Shown here: in pieces, positions 44,111 to 51,889 of the stretch
Position numbering within the stretch: position 1 is the stretch's first letter
Layout of the letters: the number at the start of each line of letters is the position of its first letter
Origin: G963717155 sp963717155
GTDB taxonomy: Bacteria; Actinomycetota; Thermoleophilia; Gaiellales; JALYLC01
Assembly: GCA_963717155.1 (NCBI GenBank)
Contig: OY970326.1
Location: 1,302,001 to 1,366,000, forward strand
Direction of reading: 5' to 3'
DNA length: 64,000 bases
Notes under the pieces: model-generated
Database searches by the model: none
Seen by the model: the letters and a program-made list of their open reading frames with translations, nothing else
What the model was told of the DNA's origin: nothing
Made by a program: the position numbers and the translations under genes

Positions 44111-45685
44111 ATGCCGTCGATCATCACCGTCCTGGACGAGGCCGAGACGCAGCTCGCTCCCCTCAACCGCAACTCGGCCCTCGCGGAGTGGGACGCTGCG
44201 GTCGGCGGCGACGAGGGTGTGGAGGAGCGCATGATCGAGGCCTCGATGGCGCTCGAGGACGCGTTGTCCGATCCGGATCGCTACGCCAGGCTTGCAGCCG
44301 CCGAGGAGCCAGCCGACCCGATCGGCGCGCGCCGGCTCGCGATCCTGCGCGACGAGACCCGCGCGCACCAGCGACCGCGGGAGCTTGCCGAGCGCATCGT
44401 CAGGCTCGAGGCGAGCCTCACGACCCTCTACTCCGAGCATCGCGGAACCATCGATGGACGTCCGGTCTCGAACAACGAGATCGACACGATCCTCCGTGAC
44501 TCGCGCGATCGCGGCTCCCGGCGAGCTGCCTGGGACGCCTCGAAGGAGATCGGCCCCCGCGCCGCCCCGCAGGTGCGCGAGCTTGCACGGGCCCGCAACG
44601 AGGCGGCTCGCGGCCTCGGATATCGCGACTACTTCGCGATGTCCCTCGAGCTGCAGGAGCTGGACGAGGGCTGGCTCTTCGGTCTGCTCGATCGCCTCGA
44701 GCTGCTGCTCGCTGACGCATGGGCGCGCGAGAAGGGCGCGATCGACGACGCGCAGCGAGCGCGGATCGGCATTGCCGCAGGCGAGCAGCTCCGGCCGTGG
44801 GACTACGCCGAGCCGTTCTTCCAGGACGCGCCGCTGGTCGACGGCGACGCACTCGAGACGGCCCTGGCCGGACTCGATCCGCTCACGGTCTCGCGCGCCT
44901 ACTTCGACGCGCTCGGCGATCCCATCGAGGGCATCCTCTCCCGCAGCGACCTCTACCCTCGGCCGCACAAGAACCAGCACGCGTTCTGCATCCAGGTGGA
45001 CCGTGGCGACGACGTGCGGATCCTCGCGAACATCGAGCCGGGCGAGCGCTGGCTCGGGACGATGCTGCACGAGCTCGGCCACGGCGTCTACGACGTGGCG
45101 ATCGACCGCAGCCTGCCGTGGCTCTTGCGGAGGCATGCGCACATCTTCGCGACCGAGGCGATCGCGATGCTCCACGGCCGCCGCACGCGCGATGCGGTCT
45201 TCCTGGGCGCGTTCTGCGGACTCGCTCCCGAGCTGGCCGAGGATCCGTTCCACCGGGCGTTCATCCGCCGCACGCTGCACGTTCTCGGCCCGTGGGTGCA
45301 GGTCATGACCCGGTTCGAGCGGGAGCTCTACGCCGATCCCGACGCCGACCTGGGCACGATCTGGTGGGATCTCGTCGAGGGCCACCAGCTCGTCCAACGG
45401 CCCGACGGCGACCGCCCGGACGACTGGGCGACGAAGATCCACATCGCGCTGGCGCCGGTCTACTACCAGAACTACCTGCTCGGCGAGATCACCGCCTCGC
45501 AGCTCGAGTGGGCGCTCGAGCGCGAGACCGGCTCGCCGAGTCCCGCGGCCCGGCCAGCCGAGGCTGGGCCGTTCCTGCGCGATCGCTACATGCGCTTCGG
45601 GGCCTCGCTGCGCTGGGACGACCTGATCGAGCAGGCGACGGGCTCGCCGCTCGTGCCCGACCACTTCGCCGCGTTTCTCGCCTAG
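44111..45685 (+). CDS. Gluzincin metallopeptidase (M2/M3-like)
   Basis: A 524-residue, mostly helical peptidase. The zinc motif is HELGH at residues 320-324, and the third ligand Glu is probably in FATEAIAMLHGR, about 25 residues on. These features fit the helical M2/M3 peptidyl-dipeptidase and oligopeptidase superfamily. The C-terminal SQLEWALERETG region is similar to that group. There is no signal peptide, so it likely trims peptides in the cytoplasm. The 3' end overlaps gatD on the other strand by four bases. Confidence 0.85.
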   Translation: MPSIITVLDEAETQLAPLNRNSALAEWDAAVGGDEGVEERMIEASMALEDALSDPDRYARLAAAEEPADPIGARRLAILRDETRAHQRPRELAERIVRLEASLTTLYSEHRGTIDGRPVSNNEIDTILRDSRDRGSRRAAWDASKEIGPRAAPQVRELARARNEAARGLGYRDYFAMSLELQELDEGWLFGLLDRLELLLADAWAREKGAIDDAQRARIGIAAGEQLRPWDYAEPFFQDAPLVDGDALETALAGLDPLTVSRAYFDALGDPIEGILSRSDLYPRPHKNQHAFCIQVDRGDDVRILANIEPGERWLGTMLHELGHGVYDVAIDRSLPWLLRRHAHIFATEAIAMLHGRRTRDAVFLGAFCGLAPELAEDPFHRAFIRRTLHVLGPWVQVMTRFERELYADPDADLGTIWWDLVEGHQLVQRPDGDRPDDWATKIHIALAPVYYQNYLLGEITASQLEWALERETGSPSPAARPAEAGPFLRDRYMRFGASLRWDDLIEQATGSPLVPDHFAAFLA

Positions 45686-46413
45686 CCTCGTAGCGCGATC
45701 ACCGAGGCCGCGGAGTGCGCGCGCTCCTCGAGCGCGTCGTCCAGCGGCTCGAGGGTCACCGGCCCGTAGCGGCGCGCGAGCGCCTCGCGGATCAGCCAGT
45801 CGGCGAGCCAGGCGTTCTTCGGCAGCAGGGGGCCGTGCACGTACGTGCCGAGCACCCGGCCTCGCCGCGCGCCCTCGTAGCCCGAGCTGCCGTCGTTGCC
45901 GTTTCCTGCGAGCACGCGGCCGAGCGGCTCGAGTCCCGGCCCGAGAGTCGTCCGGCCCGCGTGGTTCTCGAACCCGACGAGCGTCCGCGGGCCTTCTCCG
46001 AGGTCGCACTCGAGGAGCACGTTGCCGATCATGCGCGTCGGACCGGCGTTGGTCTCGAGGTCGAGCAGTCCGAGGCCGCGGAGCTCGTCGCCGTGGTGGC
46101 CACGGTAGACGTGGCCGAGGAGCTGGTAGCCGCCGCATACGGCGAGCAGCGTCGCGCCGTCCGAGATCGAGCTCGCGAGCTCTGCGCGGTGGCGCTGCAG
46201 GTCGTCGGCGATCAGGAGCTGGTCGCGATCCTGTCCGCCCCCGAGCAGGAAGAGGTCGATCTCGGAGGCGTCGAGCTCCTCCGCGGGGCGCAGCGGGCGC
46301 TCCACGAGCTCGATCCCACGCCATGCGCAGCGCTGCCGCAGCACGAGCACGTTCCCGCGGTCGGCGTAGATGGAGAGGTGCTCGGGGTACAGCTGGCAGA
46401 GGACGAGCTTCAC
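45682..46413 (-). CDS. gatD: Lipid II isoglutaminyl synthase, glutaminase subunit
   Basis: A 243-residue class I glutamine amidotransferase that supplies ammonia to MurT, amidating the D-Glu of the stem peptide in lipid II. LLGGGQDRDQ, the nucleophile Cys in AVCGGYQLLG, and a His in YVHGPLLPKN are present. The ATG at 46413 overlaps the murT stop, as in other Gram-positive murT-gatD operons. Confidence 0.94.
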   Translation of the reverse strand: MKLVLCQLYPEHLSIYADRGNVLVLRQRCAWRGIELVERPLRPAEELDASEIDLFLLGGGQDRDQLLIADDLQRHRAELASSISDGATLLAVCGGYQLLGHVYRGHHGDELRGLGLLDLETNAGPTRMIGNVLLECDLGEGPRTLVGFENHAGRTTLGPGLEPLGRVLAGNGNDGSSGYEGARRGRVLGTYVHGPLLPKNAWLADWLIREALARRYGPVTLEPLDDALEERAHSAASVIALRG

Positions 46414-47807
46414 GCGCTGCGCTCCCAGTACGGTCGGGCGAGACCGCGGTCGGAGATGATCCCCTGGAGCTCGAGCATCGCGGTGTAGGTCGGCAGCAGG
46501 TACGCGCAGCCTCCGGCCCCGATGTCTCGCAGCGTCGCATCGAGCGCCCGGGCGATGTCGGGCTCGATCGTGATCCGCGAGCCGTCGACCCCCGCGTACT
46601 TCAGCCGCAGGGCGATGTCAGGAGCCCTGGAGCCCGCGACCACGACGCGCCCGAGTGCGGGCGCGATCAGCTCCCAGTCGACGTCCCAGATCCACGAGAC
46701 GTCGGTGCCGTCGGCGATGCGATCGTTGAGGGCGACCATCGTGTGGAGGTCGTCGCCCGCGCCGCGTGCGAGCGTCGCGAGCGCCTCGTTGGCCCCGGCG
46801 GGGTTCTTGATCAGCAGCATGACCGCCGCGCGATCGGCGAGCGCGATCCGCTGGAAGCGCCCGAATGCCGGGCGGAACCGCGCGAGCCCGGACGCGATGT
46901 CCTCGAGAGACGAGCCGAGCGCGAGGGCGACGCCCGCCGCCGCGAGGGCGTTCTCGACGTTGTACAGGCCGGGCACGGCAAGCTCGACGCGGCGGCTGCC
47001 GAGCGGCGTGCGGAGATCGAACGCGACCGTCTCGAGCCCCCGCTGCTCGATCTCCGAGGCGGCGATCGCGAGCTCCGGGCGCGCGTGACCGCAGGCCGAG
47101 CAGCGGTAGTCGCCGAGATGCCCGAACCAGACGGCCTCGTAGTCGTAGGGTGTGCCGCAGCGCACGCAGAAGCGCGAGTCCGAGGCGTGCGCGAGCGGTC
47201 CCTGCGCGAGCGTCGGATCGTCGATCCCGTACGTCACGCACCCTGCGTGCGCCGACGCGATGTCGGCGGTCAGGGGGTCGTCGGCGCATGCGATCAGCGT
47301 CGTCTCGGCCGGAAGCCCGGCGATCATCGCGCGCCAGCGCTCGGCGACCGCCTCGAGCTCGCCGTAGCGGTCGAGCTGGTCGCGGAAGAGGTTCCCAAGC
47401 GCGAGCGTGTGCGGTCGCACGCGGCGGACGATCGCCGGCAATGCCGCCTCATCGCACTCGAACAGGCCGAGCTCGGCAGGCGCGCCGCCTCCCGCGCCAT
47501 CGACGAGCGCCGCCGCGATACCGGACAACAGGTTCGCGCCGGCGGCATTTCGACAGAGGCGAACGTCCGGCCCGAGAATCGCCGCCGCCATCGCGCAGGT
47601 CGTCGTCTTGCCGTTCGTCGCCGAGACGGCGGCGCTGCCGAGCGGCAGTCCGTCGGCGAGCAGCTCGACGCCCCGCGGCGCGAGACCGTCCAGCACGCGG
47701 CCGGGGAGCGTGGTGCCGCCACCGCGCCCCGTTGCGCGCGACAGCGCCCCGATGGCTCGAGCCGCACGAAGGGAGGCCTCGAGCCGGACGGACACGCGCT
47801 GCAGCAT
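46410..47807 (-). CDS. murT: Lipid II isoglutaminyl synthase, MurT subunit
   Basis: A 465-residue Mur-ligase-like ATPase, partner of GatD. The P-loop is SATNGKTTTCAM, the inserted zinc ribbon has CVRCG and CSACG, and the central Mur ligase domain has NVENALAAAG. A DUF1727 C-terminal domain follows. The start is ATG 47807 (LQRVSVRLEASLRAAR), the length expected for the family; a longer frame from 47843 has no support. The pair is unusual in being the only minus-strand operon in the 29-48 kb stretch. Confidence 0.93.
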   Translation of the reverse strand: MLQRVSVRLEASLRAARAIGALSRATGRGGGTTLPGRVLDGLAPRGVELLADGLPLGSAAVSATNGKTTTCAMAAAILGPDVRLCRNAAGANLLSGIAAALVDGAGGGAPAELGLFECDEAALPAIVRRVRPHTLALGNLFRDQLDRYGELEAVAERWRAMIAGLPAETTLIACADDPLTADIASAHAGCVTYGIDDPTLAQGPLAHASDSRFCVRCGTPYDYEAVWFGHLGDYRCSACGHARPELAIAASEIEQRGLETVAFDLRTPLGSRRVELAVPGLYNVENALAAAGVALALGSSLEDIASGLARFRPAFGRFQRIALADRAAVMLLIKNPAGANEALATLARGAGDDLHTMVALNDRIADGTDVSWIWDVDWELIAPALGRVVVAGSRAPDIALRLKYAGVDGSRITIEPDIARALDATLRDIGAGGCAYLLPTYTAMLELQGIISDRGLARPYWERSA

Positions 47808-47874
47808 AGGCTGAGAGCTACCTGAGGCCATTATCGAGCGCACGTTGCACGTACCTGCATTTCAAGCAAGGCCC

Positions 47875-47902
47875 TTGCACTTTCTCGATGGTGCTCTATG
47901 AA
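47875..47902 (+). promoter_or_regulatory. Full -35/-10 promoter for the homing-repeat protein gene
   Basis: TTGCAC (47875-47880) and TATGAA (47897-47902) are separated by 16 bases, the best sigma-70-type pair in the window. The transcript would carry an ~75-base leader with a GAGGAG site before ATG 47983. Confidence 0.6.
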
Positions 47903-47982
47903 TGAGAGGGAGGGCGCAAGCTCTCGGACGGGGCGCCCCTCTGGCGAGTGGTGCCCCGCGACCGGAGTGGGAGGAGCAGAGG

Positions 47983-48684
47983 ATGCAAGACGAGCAGAGT
48001 CGAGACGCGCGCTACGCGCAGATTGCGAGCATCGATCCCGAACGGCTCGCCGCCTTCCGGGCGGGCCTTCGCCGTCGCTACGACGATGACGAGATCCTCG
48101 CCGAGCTCCGAGCGTGCGCCGAGCGGTTGGGACGCAGCCCCTCTATGCGCGAGTTCGGGCTGGACCCCGCCTCGACCGTCCATCCCCAGACCGTGATCGA
48201 CCACTTCGGCTCCTGGAACGCTGCGAAGCGCCAGGCCGGCCTCACGCCGCGCCGCTTCGCAACGCGCGAGGAGCTGCTCGACGTGCTCCGGCGCCTCGGC
48301 GAGGAGCTCGGGCGCGTCCCCACCGCCAAGGATCTCGATCTCCGCCGCGGCACGCTTCCGTCGAAGTCGCTGTACTGGCACACGTTCGGCTCGCTGAGCG
48401 CAGCCCTGCGCGAGGCCGGGTTCGACCTGCCGATCGGCGAGGAGCGGCTCGCGCGCGCCATCGAGCAGGGCGTCATGCTGTCACTGCGAACCGGCCGCCT
48501 GCCGAAGTTCGCCGACTGGGCGGAGGCGCGGAAGACCGATGCGAGCCTCCTCACCGAGTGGCAGGTCTACCGGATGTTCGAGGCGCGGCGCGGAGCCTGG
48601 TCGACGTTCCAGTTTCTCGTGCGCGAGGCGTTGAACGAACAGGGCGTCGAGATCGCGGTCGACGGACGCCTGATGGACGCCTGA
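47983..48684 (+). CDS. DNA-binding protein with homing-endonuclease-associated repeats
   Basis: A 233-residue protein. It contains two repeats of the helix-turn-helix type known as the homing-endonuclease-associated repeat. The first is around DEILAELRACAERLGRSPSM with FGSWNAAKRQAGL; the second is ELLDVLRRLGEELGRVPTAK with FGSLSAALREAGF. A further helical part follows. No HNH, LAGLIDADG or GIY-YIG nuclease motif is visible, so it may be a stand-alone DNA-binding protein or regulator. ATG 47983 is chosen over an upstream GTG-type frame for its GAGGAGCAGAGG site. Repeat copy B lies after the stop. Confidence 0.75.
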   Translation: MQDEQSRDARYAQIASIDPERLAAFRAGLRRRYDDDEILAELRACAERLGRSPSMREFGLDPASTVHPQTVIDHFGSWNAAKRQAGLTPRRFATREELLDVLRRLGEELGRVPTAKDLDLRRGTLPSKSLYWHTFGSLSAALREAGFDLPIGEERLARAIEQGVMLSLRTGRLPKFADWAEARKTDASLLTEWQVYRMFEARRGAWSTFQFLVREALNEQGVEIAVDGRLMDA

Positions 48685-48724
48685 GTACGAGCGCGGCCCG
48701 CGAAAAGGTCGTAGGGCCAAGCGA

Positions 48725-48866
48725 TTCTCGGAAAGACGCAGGTCGGGAGCGTGGCTCTCGGAACCTAGAAAACGGCTGCGTACGGAGGCACGCAGACCTA
48801 TTCGATCCGTCGCAACCGTGTTGGCGGTTAGATCGCGAACGCAATAGGGCGAAGATCACAGGTTGA
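48725..48866. repeat. Dispersed structured intergenic repeat, copy B
   Basis: Lies between two converging genes. The front (48737-48764) matches copy A with no gaps. A CTGCGT/ACGCAG hairpin (48776-48795) comes next, then AGACC and the 22-base core (48799-48820) identical to copy C. An AACCG/CGGTT pairing follows. It is the most complete copy. Confidence 0.65.
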
Positions 48867-48907
48867 GACGAGCGCGCCACGGTTCGCAGGTGGCGAGGTA
48901 CGAAGGA

Positions 48908-49384
48908 CTACCGCGAGCTACAGAGCGGACACCCCTGCCGTGGCAGCAGCCCGAGCGCGCTGGCCTCCTCCGCGAGCGCGACCTCCTCCGGCGCGGGCGC
49001 CCCGAGCAGGCTGGAGGCGAGCTCGCTCAGCTGCACCGTCCGGTTCCCGATCGTCAGGTGCACGAGCCAGACGCTCCGAGGGCCGTTCGCGAGCGCGCTC
49101 GCGGCCGTCGCGGAGTTGGTCGCTCCTTCGAGCACGGGCATCCCGGACAGCGGGTCGAGCCCGGCGAGCAGCGTCACGGCGACCACGCCGCCATCGCCGA
49201 GCTCGCGGCGGCGGACGAGGAAGCTCGGCAGCTCGGCGCCCGGAAGCGCGACGAATCGGTATCCCCGCGCGAGCCATGACGCGTCGCCGCGAACGTGCCC
49301 GCACGCGCGGCGGAACTCGGCGGCACGCGCAGCGGGGGTGGAGCTCTCGACGTCCTCGATCGAGAGTGCGCGCAGGCGCGTCAC
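48908..49384 (-). CDS. Uncharacterised protein
   Basis: A 158-residue protein that I do not recognise. It has no signal peptide or membrane helix. A central beta-rich part (ELPSFLVRRRELGDGGVVAV) and a hydrophobic HLTIGNRTVQLSELASSLLG follow an Ala/Arg-rich start. The C-terminus ends with a CPLC pair. GTG 49384 overlaps the stop of the upstream gene at 49381, so the two form one transcript and may work together. Confidence 0.55.
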   Translation of the reverse strand: MTRLRALSIEDVESSTPAARAAEFRRACGHVRGDASWLARGYRFVALPGAELPSFLVRRRELGDGGVVAVTLLAGLDPLSGMPVLEGATNSATAASALANGPRSVWLVHLTIGNRTVQLSELASSLLGAPAPEEVALAEEASALGLLPRQGCPLCSSR

Positions 49385-49638
49385 GCGGCGCGGCGGGTGC
49401 CGTGCGACTCGGCCAGGGCGCGATCCAGCTCGAAGTCTGCGCGCCGTCGCTCCCCTGCAAGCTCGGCGAGGCTGCGACGTAGCCGCCGCCAGGCGAACGG
49501 CTCCGTCTGCTCGTAGGCATCCGCACCGGCGCGGGTCATCGCGAGGTACTCCTTCCACGCCGTGCACACGCGCTCGTCGAGGCGGGCCACGCGCTCGCGG
49601 TGGCGGTCGTGCGGTTCGCTGGCAGTCGGGTCGCTCAT
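49381..49638 (-). CDS. Small charged helical protein of unknown function
   Basis: 85 residues, very rich in Arg, Glu and Ala, predicted to be helical and perhaps coiled-coil (VARLDERVCTAWKEYLA, then LRRSLAELAGERRRADFELD). There is no known domain. ATG 49638 starts it, and its stop overlaps the next gene. It is transcribed away from the FapA-like gene across a 152-base gap. Confidence 0.55.
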   Translation of the reverse strand: MSDPTASEPHDRHRERVARLDERVCTAWKEYLAMTRAGADAYEQTEPFAWRRLRRSLAELAGERRRADFELDRALAESHGTRRAA

Positions 49639-49790
49639 GCTGCTCCGATCACGACGGGACAGGGCCCCTCGTCGATGCGTTGCTGTTGAGTTCGGCAGGA
49701 GCGGGGGAACGCATGAGCCCTGTTTCCTCGGAAGGGGGATGGTTCCGTCAACCCGCGGGCCCGATCTGCCGATAGGCCCGGTGAATCGCG

Positions 49791-51521
49791 ATGGCGGAGC
49801 GCACGGACACACACGAGCGAGCTCGCGGCGGCACGCTGGCCGTCGTCGGCGGACGCGTCGTGGTCGAGCCTGCCGACGCGGGAGGCCGGGATCCGATGCT
49901 CGACTGGCAGGACGGCGTCGTCGTGCTCGTCGACGGCATGCCTCCCACCGCCCGGCCCTGCCCGATCGTGTACGGCCAGTCGGTCGAGGCCGCGACGCCT
50001 GACGAGGACCCGCACATCGAGCTCTTCGCCGAGCTCTCGCGCGACGCGATGGCCGCGACCCTGTCGGTCGAACGACATCCCGGGGGACGGTTCCGCCTGG
50101 AGGATCAGCCGGCGAACCGCGACCTCGTCCTGCGGCGGCTCCTCGTCGAGCGGATCCCGTGCCCTGCGCCGGACGCCGCGACGGTGCACGCGTTCCTCGC
50201 CTCGCGCGGCATCGTGCACGGCGTGCGCGACGATGCGGTCGGGCGCTGCCTCTCCGGCATCGCGCTGGCCGAGCAGATCGCCTGGGGCACGCGGGCCGTC
50301 GAGCCGGAGGATGGAGAGCTGACGCTCGCCGCCCAGCTCGGCCCGGTGCAGAGTGGTGGCCTGTGGTCGGTTCCCGCGGGTGCGGTGCTCGCCGTTCGCC
50401 GGCTGCCCGTTCCCGGCCAGCCCGGCTGCACCGTGGAGGGCGATCTCGTTCCGGTGCGCGCGCCGAAGACTGCCGAGATCGAGATCGGCGACAACGTGGT
50501 GGTCAGCGGCGACGGGACGCGGCTCGTCTCCGCGATCGACGGCTACCCCCGCGTTGGCGCCGGTCGCATCGATGTCGCGCCGGTCGCCAGACTCGAGCGC
50601 AACCTCGACGATCGGACGGGCGACATCCAGGCGCACGGCTCGCTCGAGCTGCGCGGGAGCGTGGCGGAGGGTCGCCATCTTCGCGTGCGTCGCGACCTCA
50701 CGGTGACGGGCAGCATCGAGCGTGCTCGCGTCGAGGTCGGCAGCTCGGCGGAGATCCACGGCGTGGTGACGGCGTCCACGCTGCAGGTCGGGGGTCTGCG
50801 CGTGCCGGCTGCGCACCTGCTCGGCATGATCCAGACGATCCCTTCGGATCTCGCGCGCGCACACGTGGTCATCGACCAGCTCGTCGACGCCGCGGCTGCG
50901 AAGGAGCAGGAGCTCGCGCCGGAGCAGGCCGCCTCGCTCGTCGTCAGCCGCTACTTCGGCGATGCGGCTCGGGCGCTCAAGCAGGCGGCCGCATACGCCG
51001 CCGAGCAGGTCGAGGCGCTCGGTGCCGAGCCCGCGACCGCGCTCCGCGAGGCGGTCACGCTGCTGATGGCCGTCGAGGCCGGAACCGCGCCCGAGAGCGG
51101 CCTCGACGAGGCTGCGCTCACCGTCGCCCTGCGTGCGCGCGCCCTCAACGACGCGCTCGCAGAGCCGATCCGGCTCGTGGTGGGCGCGTTGCAGGCCTCG
51201 GAGGTCGAGCTTGGCGGCGATCTCGAGATCACCGGTCGCGGCGTGATCGCCTGCGACCTCCGCGTGCTCGGTGACGTCTCGATCCAGGCGGAGGGCTCGT
51301 CGCTTCGCGGTGGGTCGCTCGCGCTCGGCGGAACCGCTCGCATCCGGGAGCTCGGTTCCACCGGACAGGCCGCGACCCATGTACGGCTCGGGCCGCGCGC
51401 ACGCGTGGTCGCCGACGTCGTCCACCCCGGAGTCATGCTCGAGCTACCGGGCGGCGAGCTCGTGCGCTACTCGACGATCACGTCCGACGTGGACGTCGGC
51501 GAGCTGCCCGCCGCCGCGTAG
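49791..51521 (+). CDS. FapA-like protein (DUF342, right-handed beta-helix)
   Basis: 576 residues of the DUF342/FapA family. The N-terminal region is unique; a beta-helix part (about residues 170-330 and again 470-570) has regular GDNVVVSGDGTR-, VARLERNLDDRTGD- and LELRGSVAEGRH-type turns. The middle is a helical, possibly coiled-coil insert (LVDAAAAKEQELAPEQAASL). The family is linked to exopolysaccharide or polymer assembly in a few bacteria, but the function here is unknown. The 152-base leader between the divergent genes holds purine-rich segments and hairpins. Confidence 0.8.
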   Translation: MAERTDTHERARGGTLAVVGGRVVVEPADAGGRDPMLDWQDGVVVLVDGMPPTARPCPIVYGQSVEAATPDEDPHIELFAELSRDAMAATLSVERHPGGRFRLEDQPANRDLVLRRLLVERIPCPAPDAATVHAFLASRGIVHGVRDDAVGRCLSGIALAEQIAWGTRAVEPEDGELTLAAQLGPVQSGGLWSVPAGAVLAVRRLPVPGQPGCTVEGDLVPVRAPKTAEIEIGDNVVVSGDGTRLVSAIDGYPRVGAGRIDVAPVARLERNLDDRTGDIQAHGSLELRGSVAEGRHLRVRRDLTVTGSIERARVEVGSSAEIHGVVTASTLQVGGLRVPAAHLLGMIQTIPSDLARAHVVIDQLVDAAAAKEQELAPEQAASLVVSRYFGDAARALKQAAAYAAEQVEALGAEPATALREAVTLLMAVEAGTAPESGLDEAALTVALRARALNDALAEPIRLVVGALQASEVELGGDLEITGRGVIACDLRVLGDVSIQAEGSSLRGGSLALGGTARIRELGSTGQAATHVRLGPRARVVADVVHPGVMLELPGGELVRYSTITSDVDVGELPAAA

Positions 51522-51530
51522 CGGCTCAGG

Positions 51531-51848
51531 CTACTCGGAGAAGCGCGCGATCAGGTCGCGGCGCCGCACGAGCAGGATCGGCTCGCCGGCCAGACGCATC
51601 TCGATGCCCGCGGCGCGCGGAAAGACGACCTTGTCGCCCGGCGTGATCGCCTGCACGTCCTCGCCGACCGCGACGACGATTCCCGATCGCACCGAGATCT
51701 CGGACGAGGCGGGGATGATGAGTCCTGTCCGCGTCTCGTGGTCGTCGTCCGTCGGCTCGATCACGAGGTGGTCGTCAAGCGGCTCGATACGGGCAGTCTG
51801 GCGCTCCGAGCGCGACAGGCGATCGAGGGTGTCGTCTTCACCGAGCAC
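51531..51848 (-). CDS. groES: GroES-type co-chaperonin
   Basis: A 105-residue Cpn10 protein. It has an N-terminal extension (LGEDDTLDRLSRSERQTA) before the conserved PLDDHLVIEP and the mobile-loop region (THETRTGLIIP-like), then SEISVRSGIVVAVGED and GDKVVFPRAAG. No groEL is adjacent, so this is a stand-alone copy, perhaps one of two. GTG 51848 lies six bases after a TATCCT box on the minus strand, back to back with the alaS promoter. Confidence 0.85.
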   Translation of the reverse strand: MLGEDDTLDRLSRSERQTARIEPLDDHLVIEPTDDDHETRTGLIIPASSEISVRSGIVVAVGEDVQAITPGDKVVFPRAAGIEMRLAGEPILLVRRRDLIARFSE

Positions 51849-51854
51849 CCGTGC

Positions 51855-51860
51855 AGGATA
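51855..51860 (-). promoter_or_regulatory. -10 box of a leaderless groES transcript
   Basis: TATCCT on the minus strand lies six bases before GTG 51848. The divergent alaS box starts 16 bases away, so the two genes share a compact promoter zone. Confidence 0.5.
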
Positions 51861-51875
51861 GCCGGTGCACGCCGA

Positions 51876-51881
51876 TAGACT
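51876..51881 (+). promoter_or_regulatory. -10 box of a leaderless alaS transcript
   Basis: TAGACT lies eight bases before ATG 51890. Confidence 0.55.
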
Positions 51882-51889
51882 TCGCTCCG

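Noticed and set aside
49639..49790. A riboswitch (cyclic dinucleotide type) in the leader of the FapA-like gene
   Set aside because: It contains GCGGGGGAAC-like purine stretches reminiscent of c-di-AMP riboswitches, but the other conserved blocks could not be found by eye.
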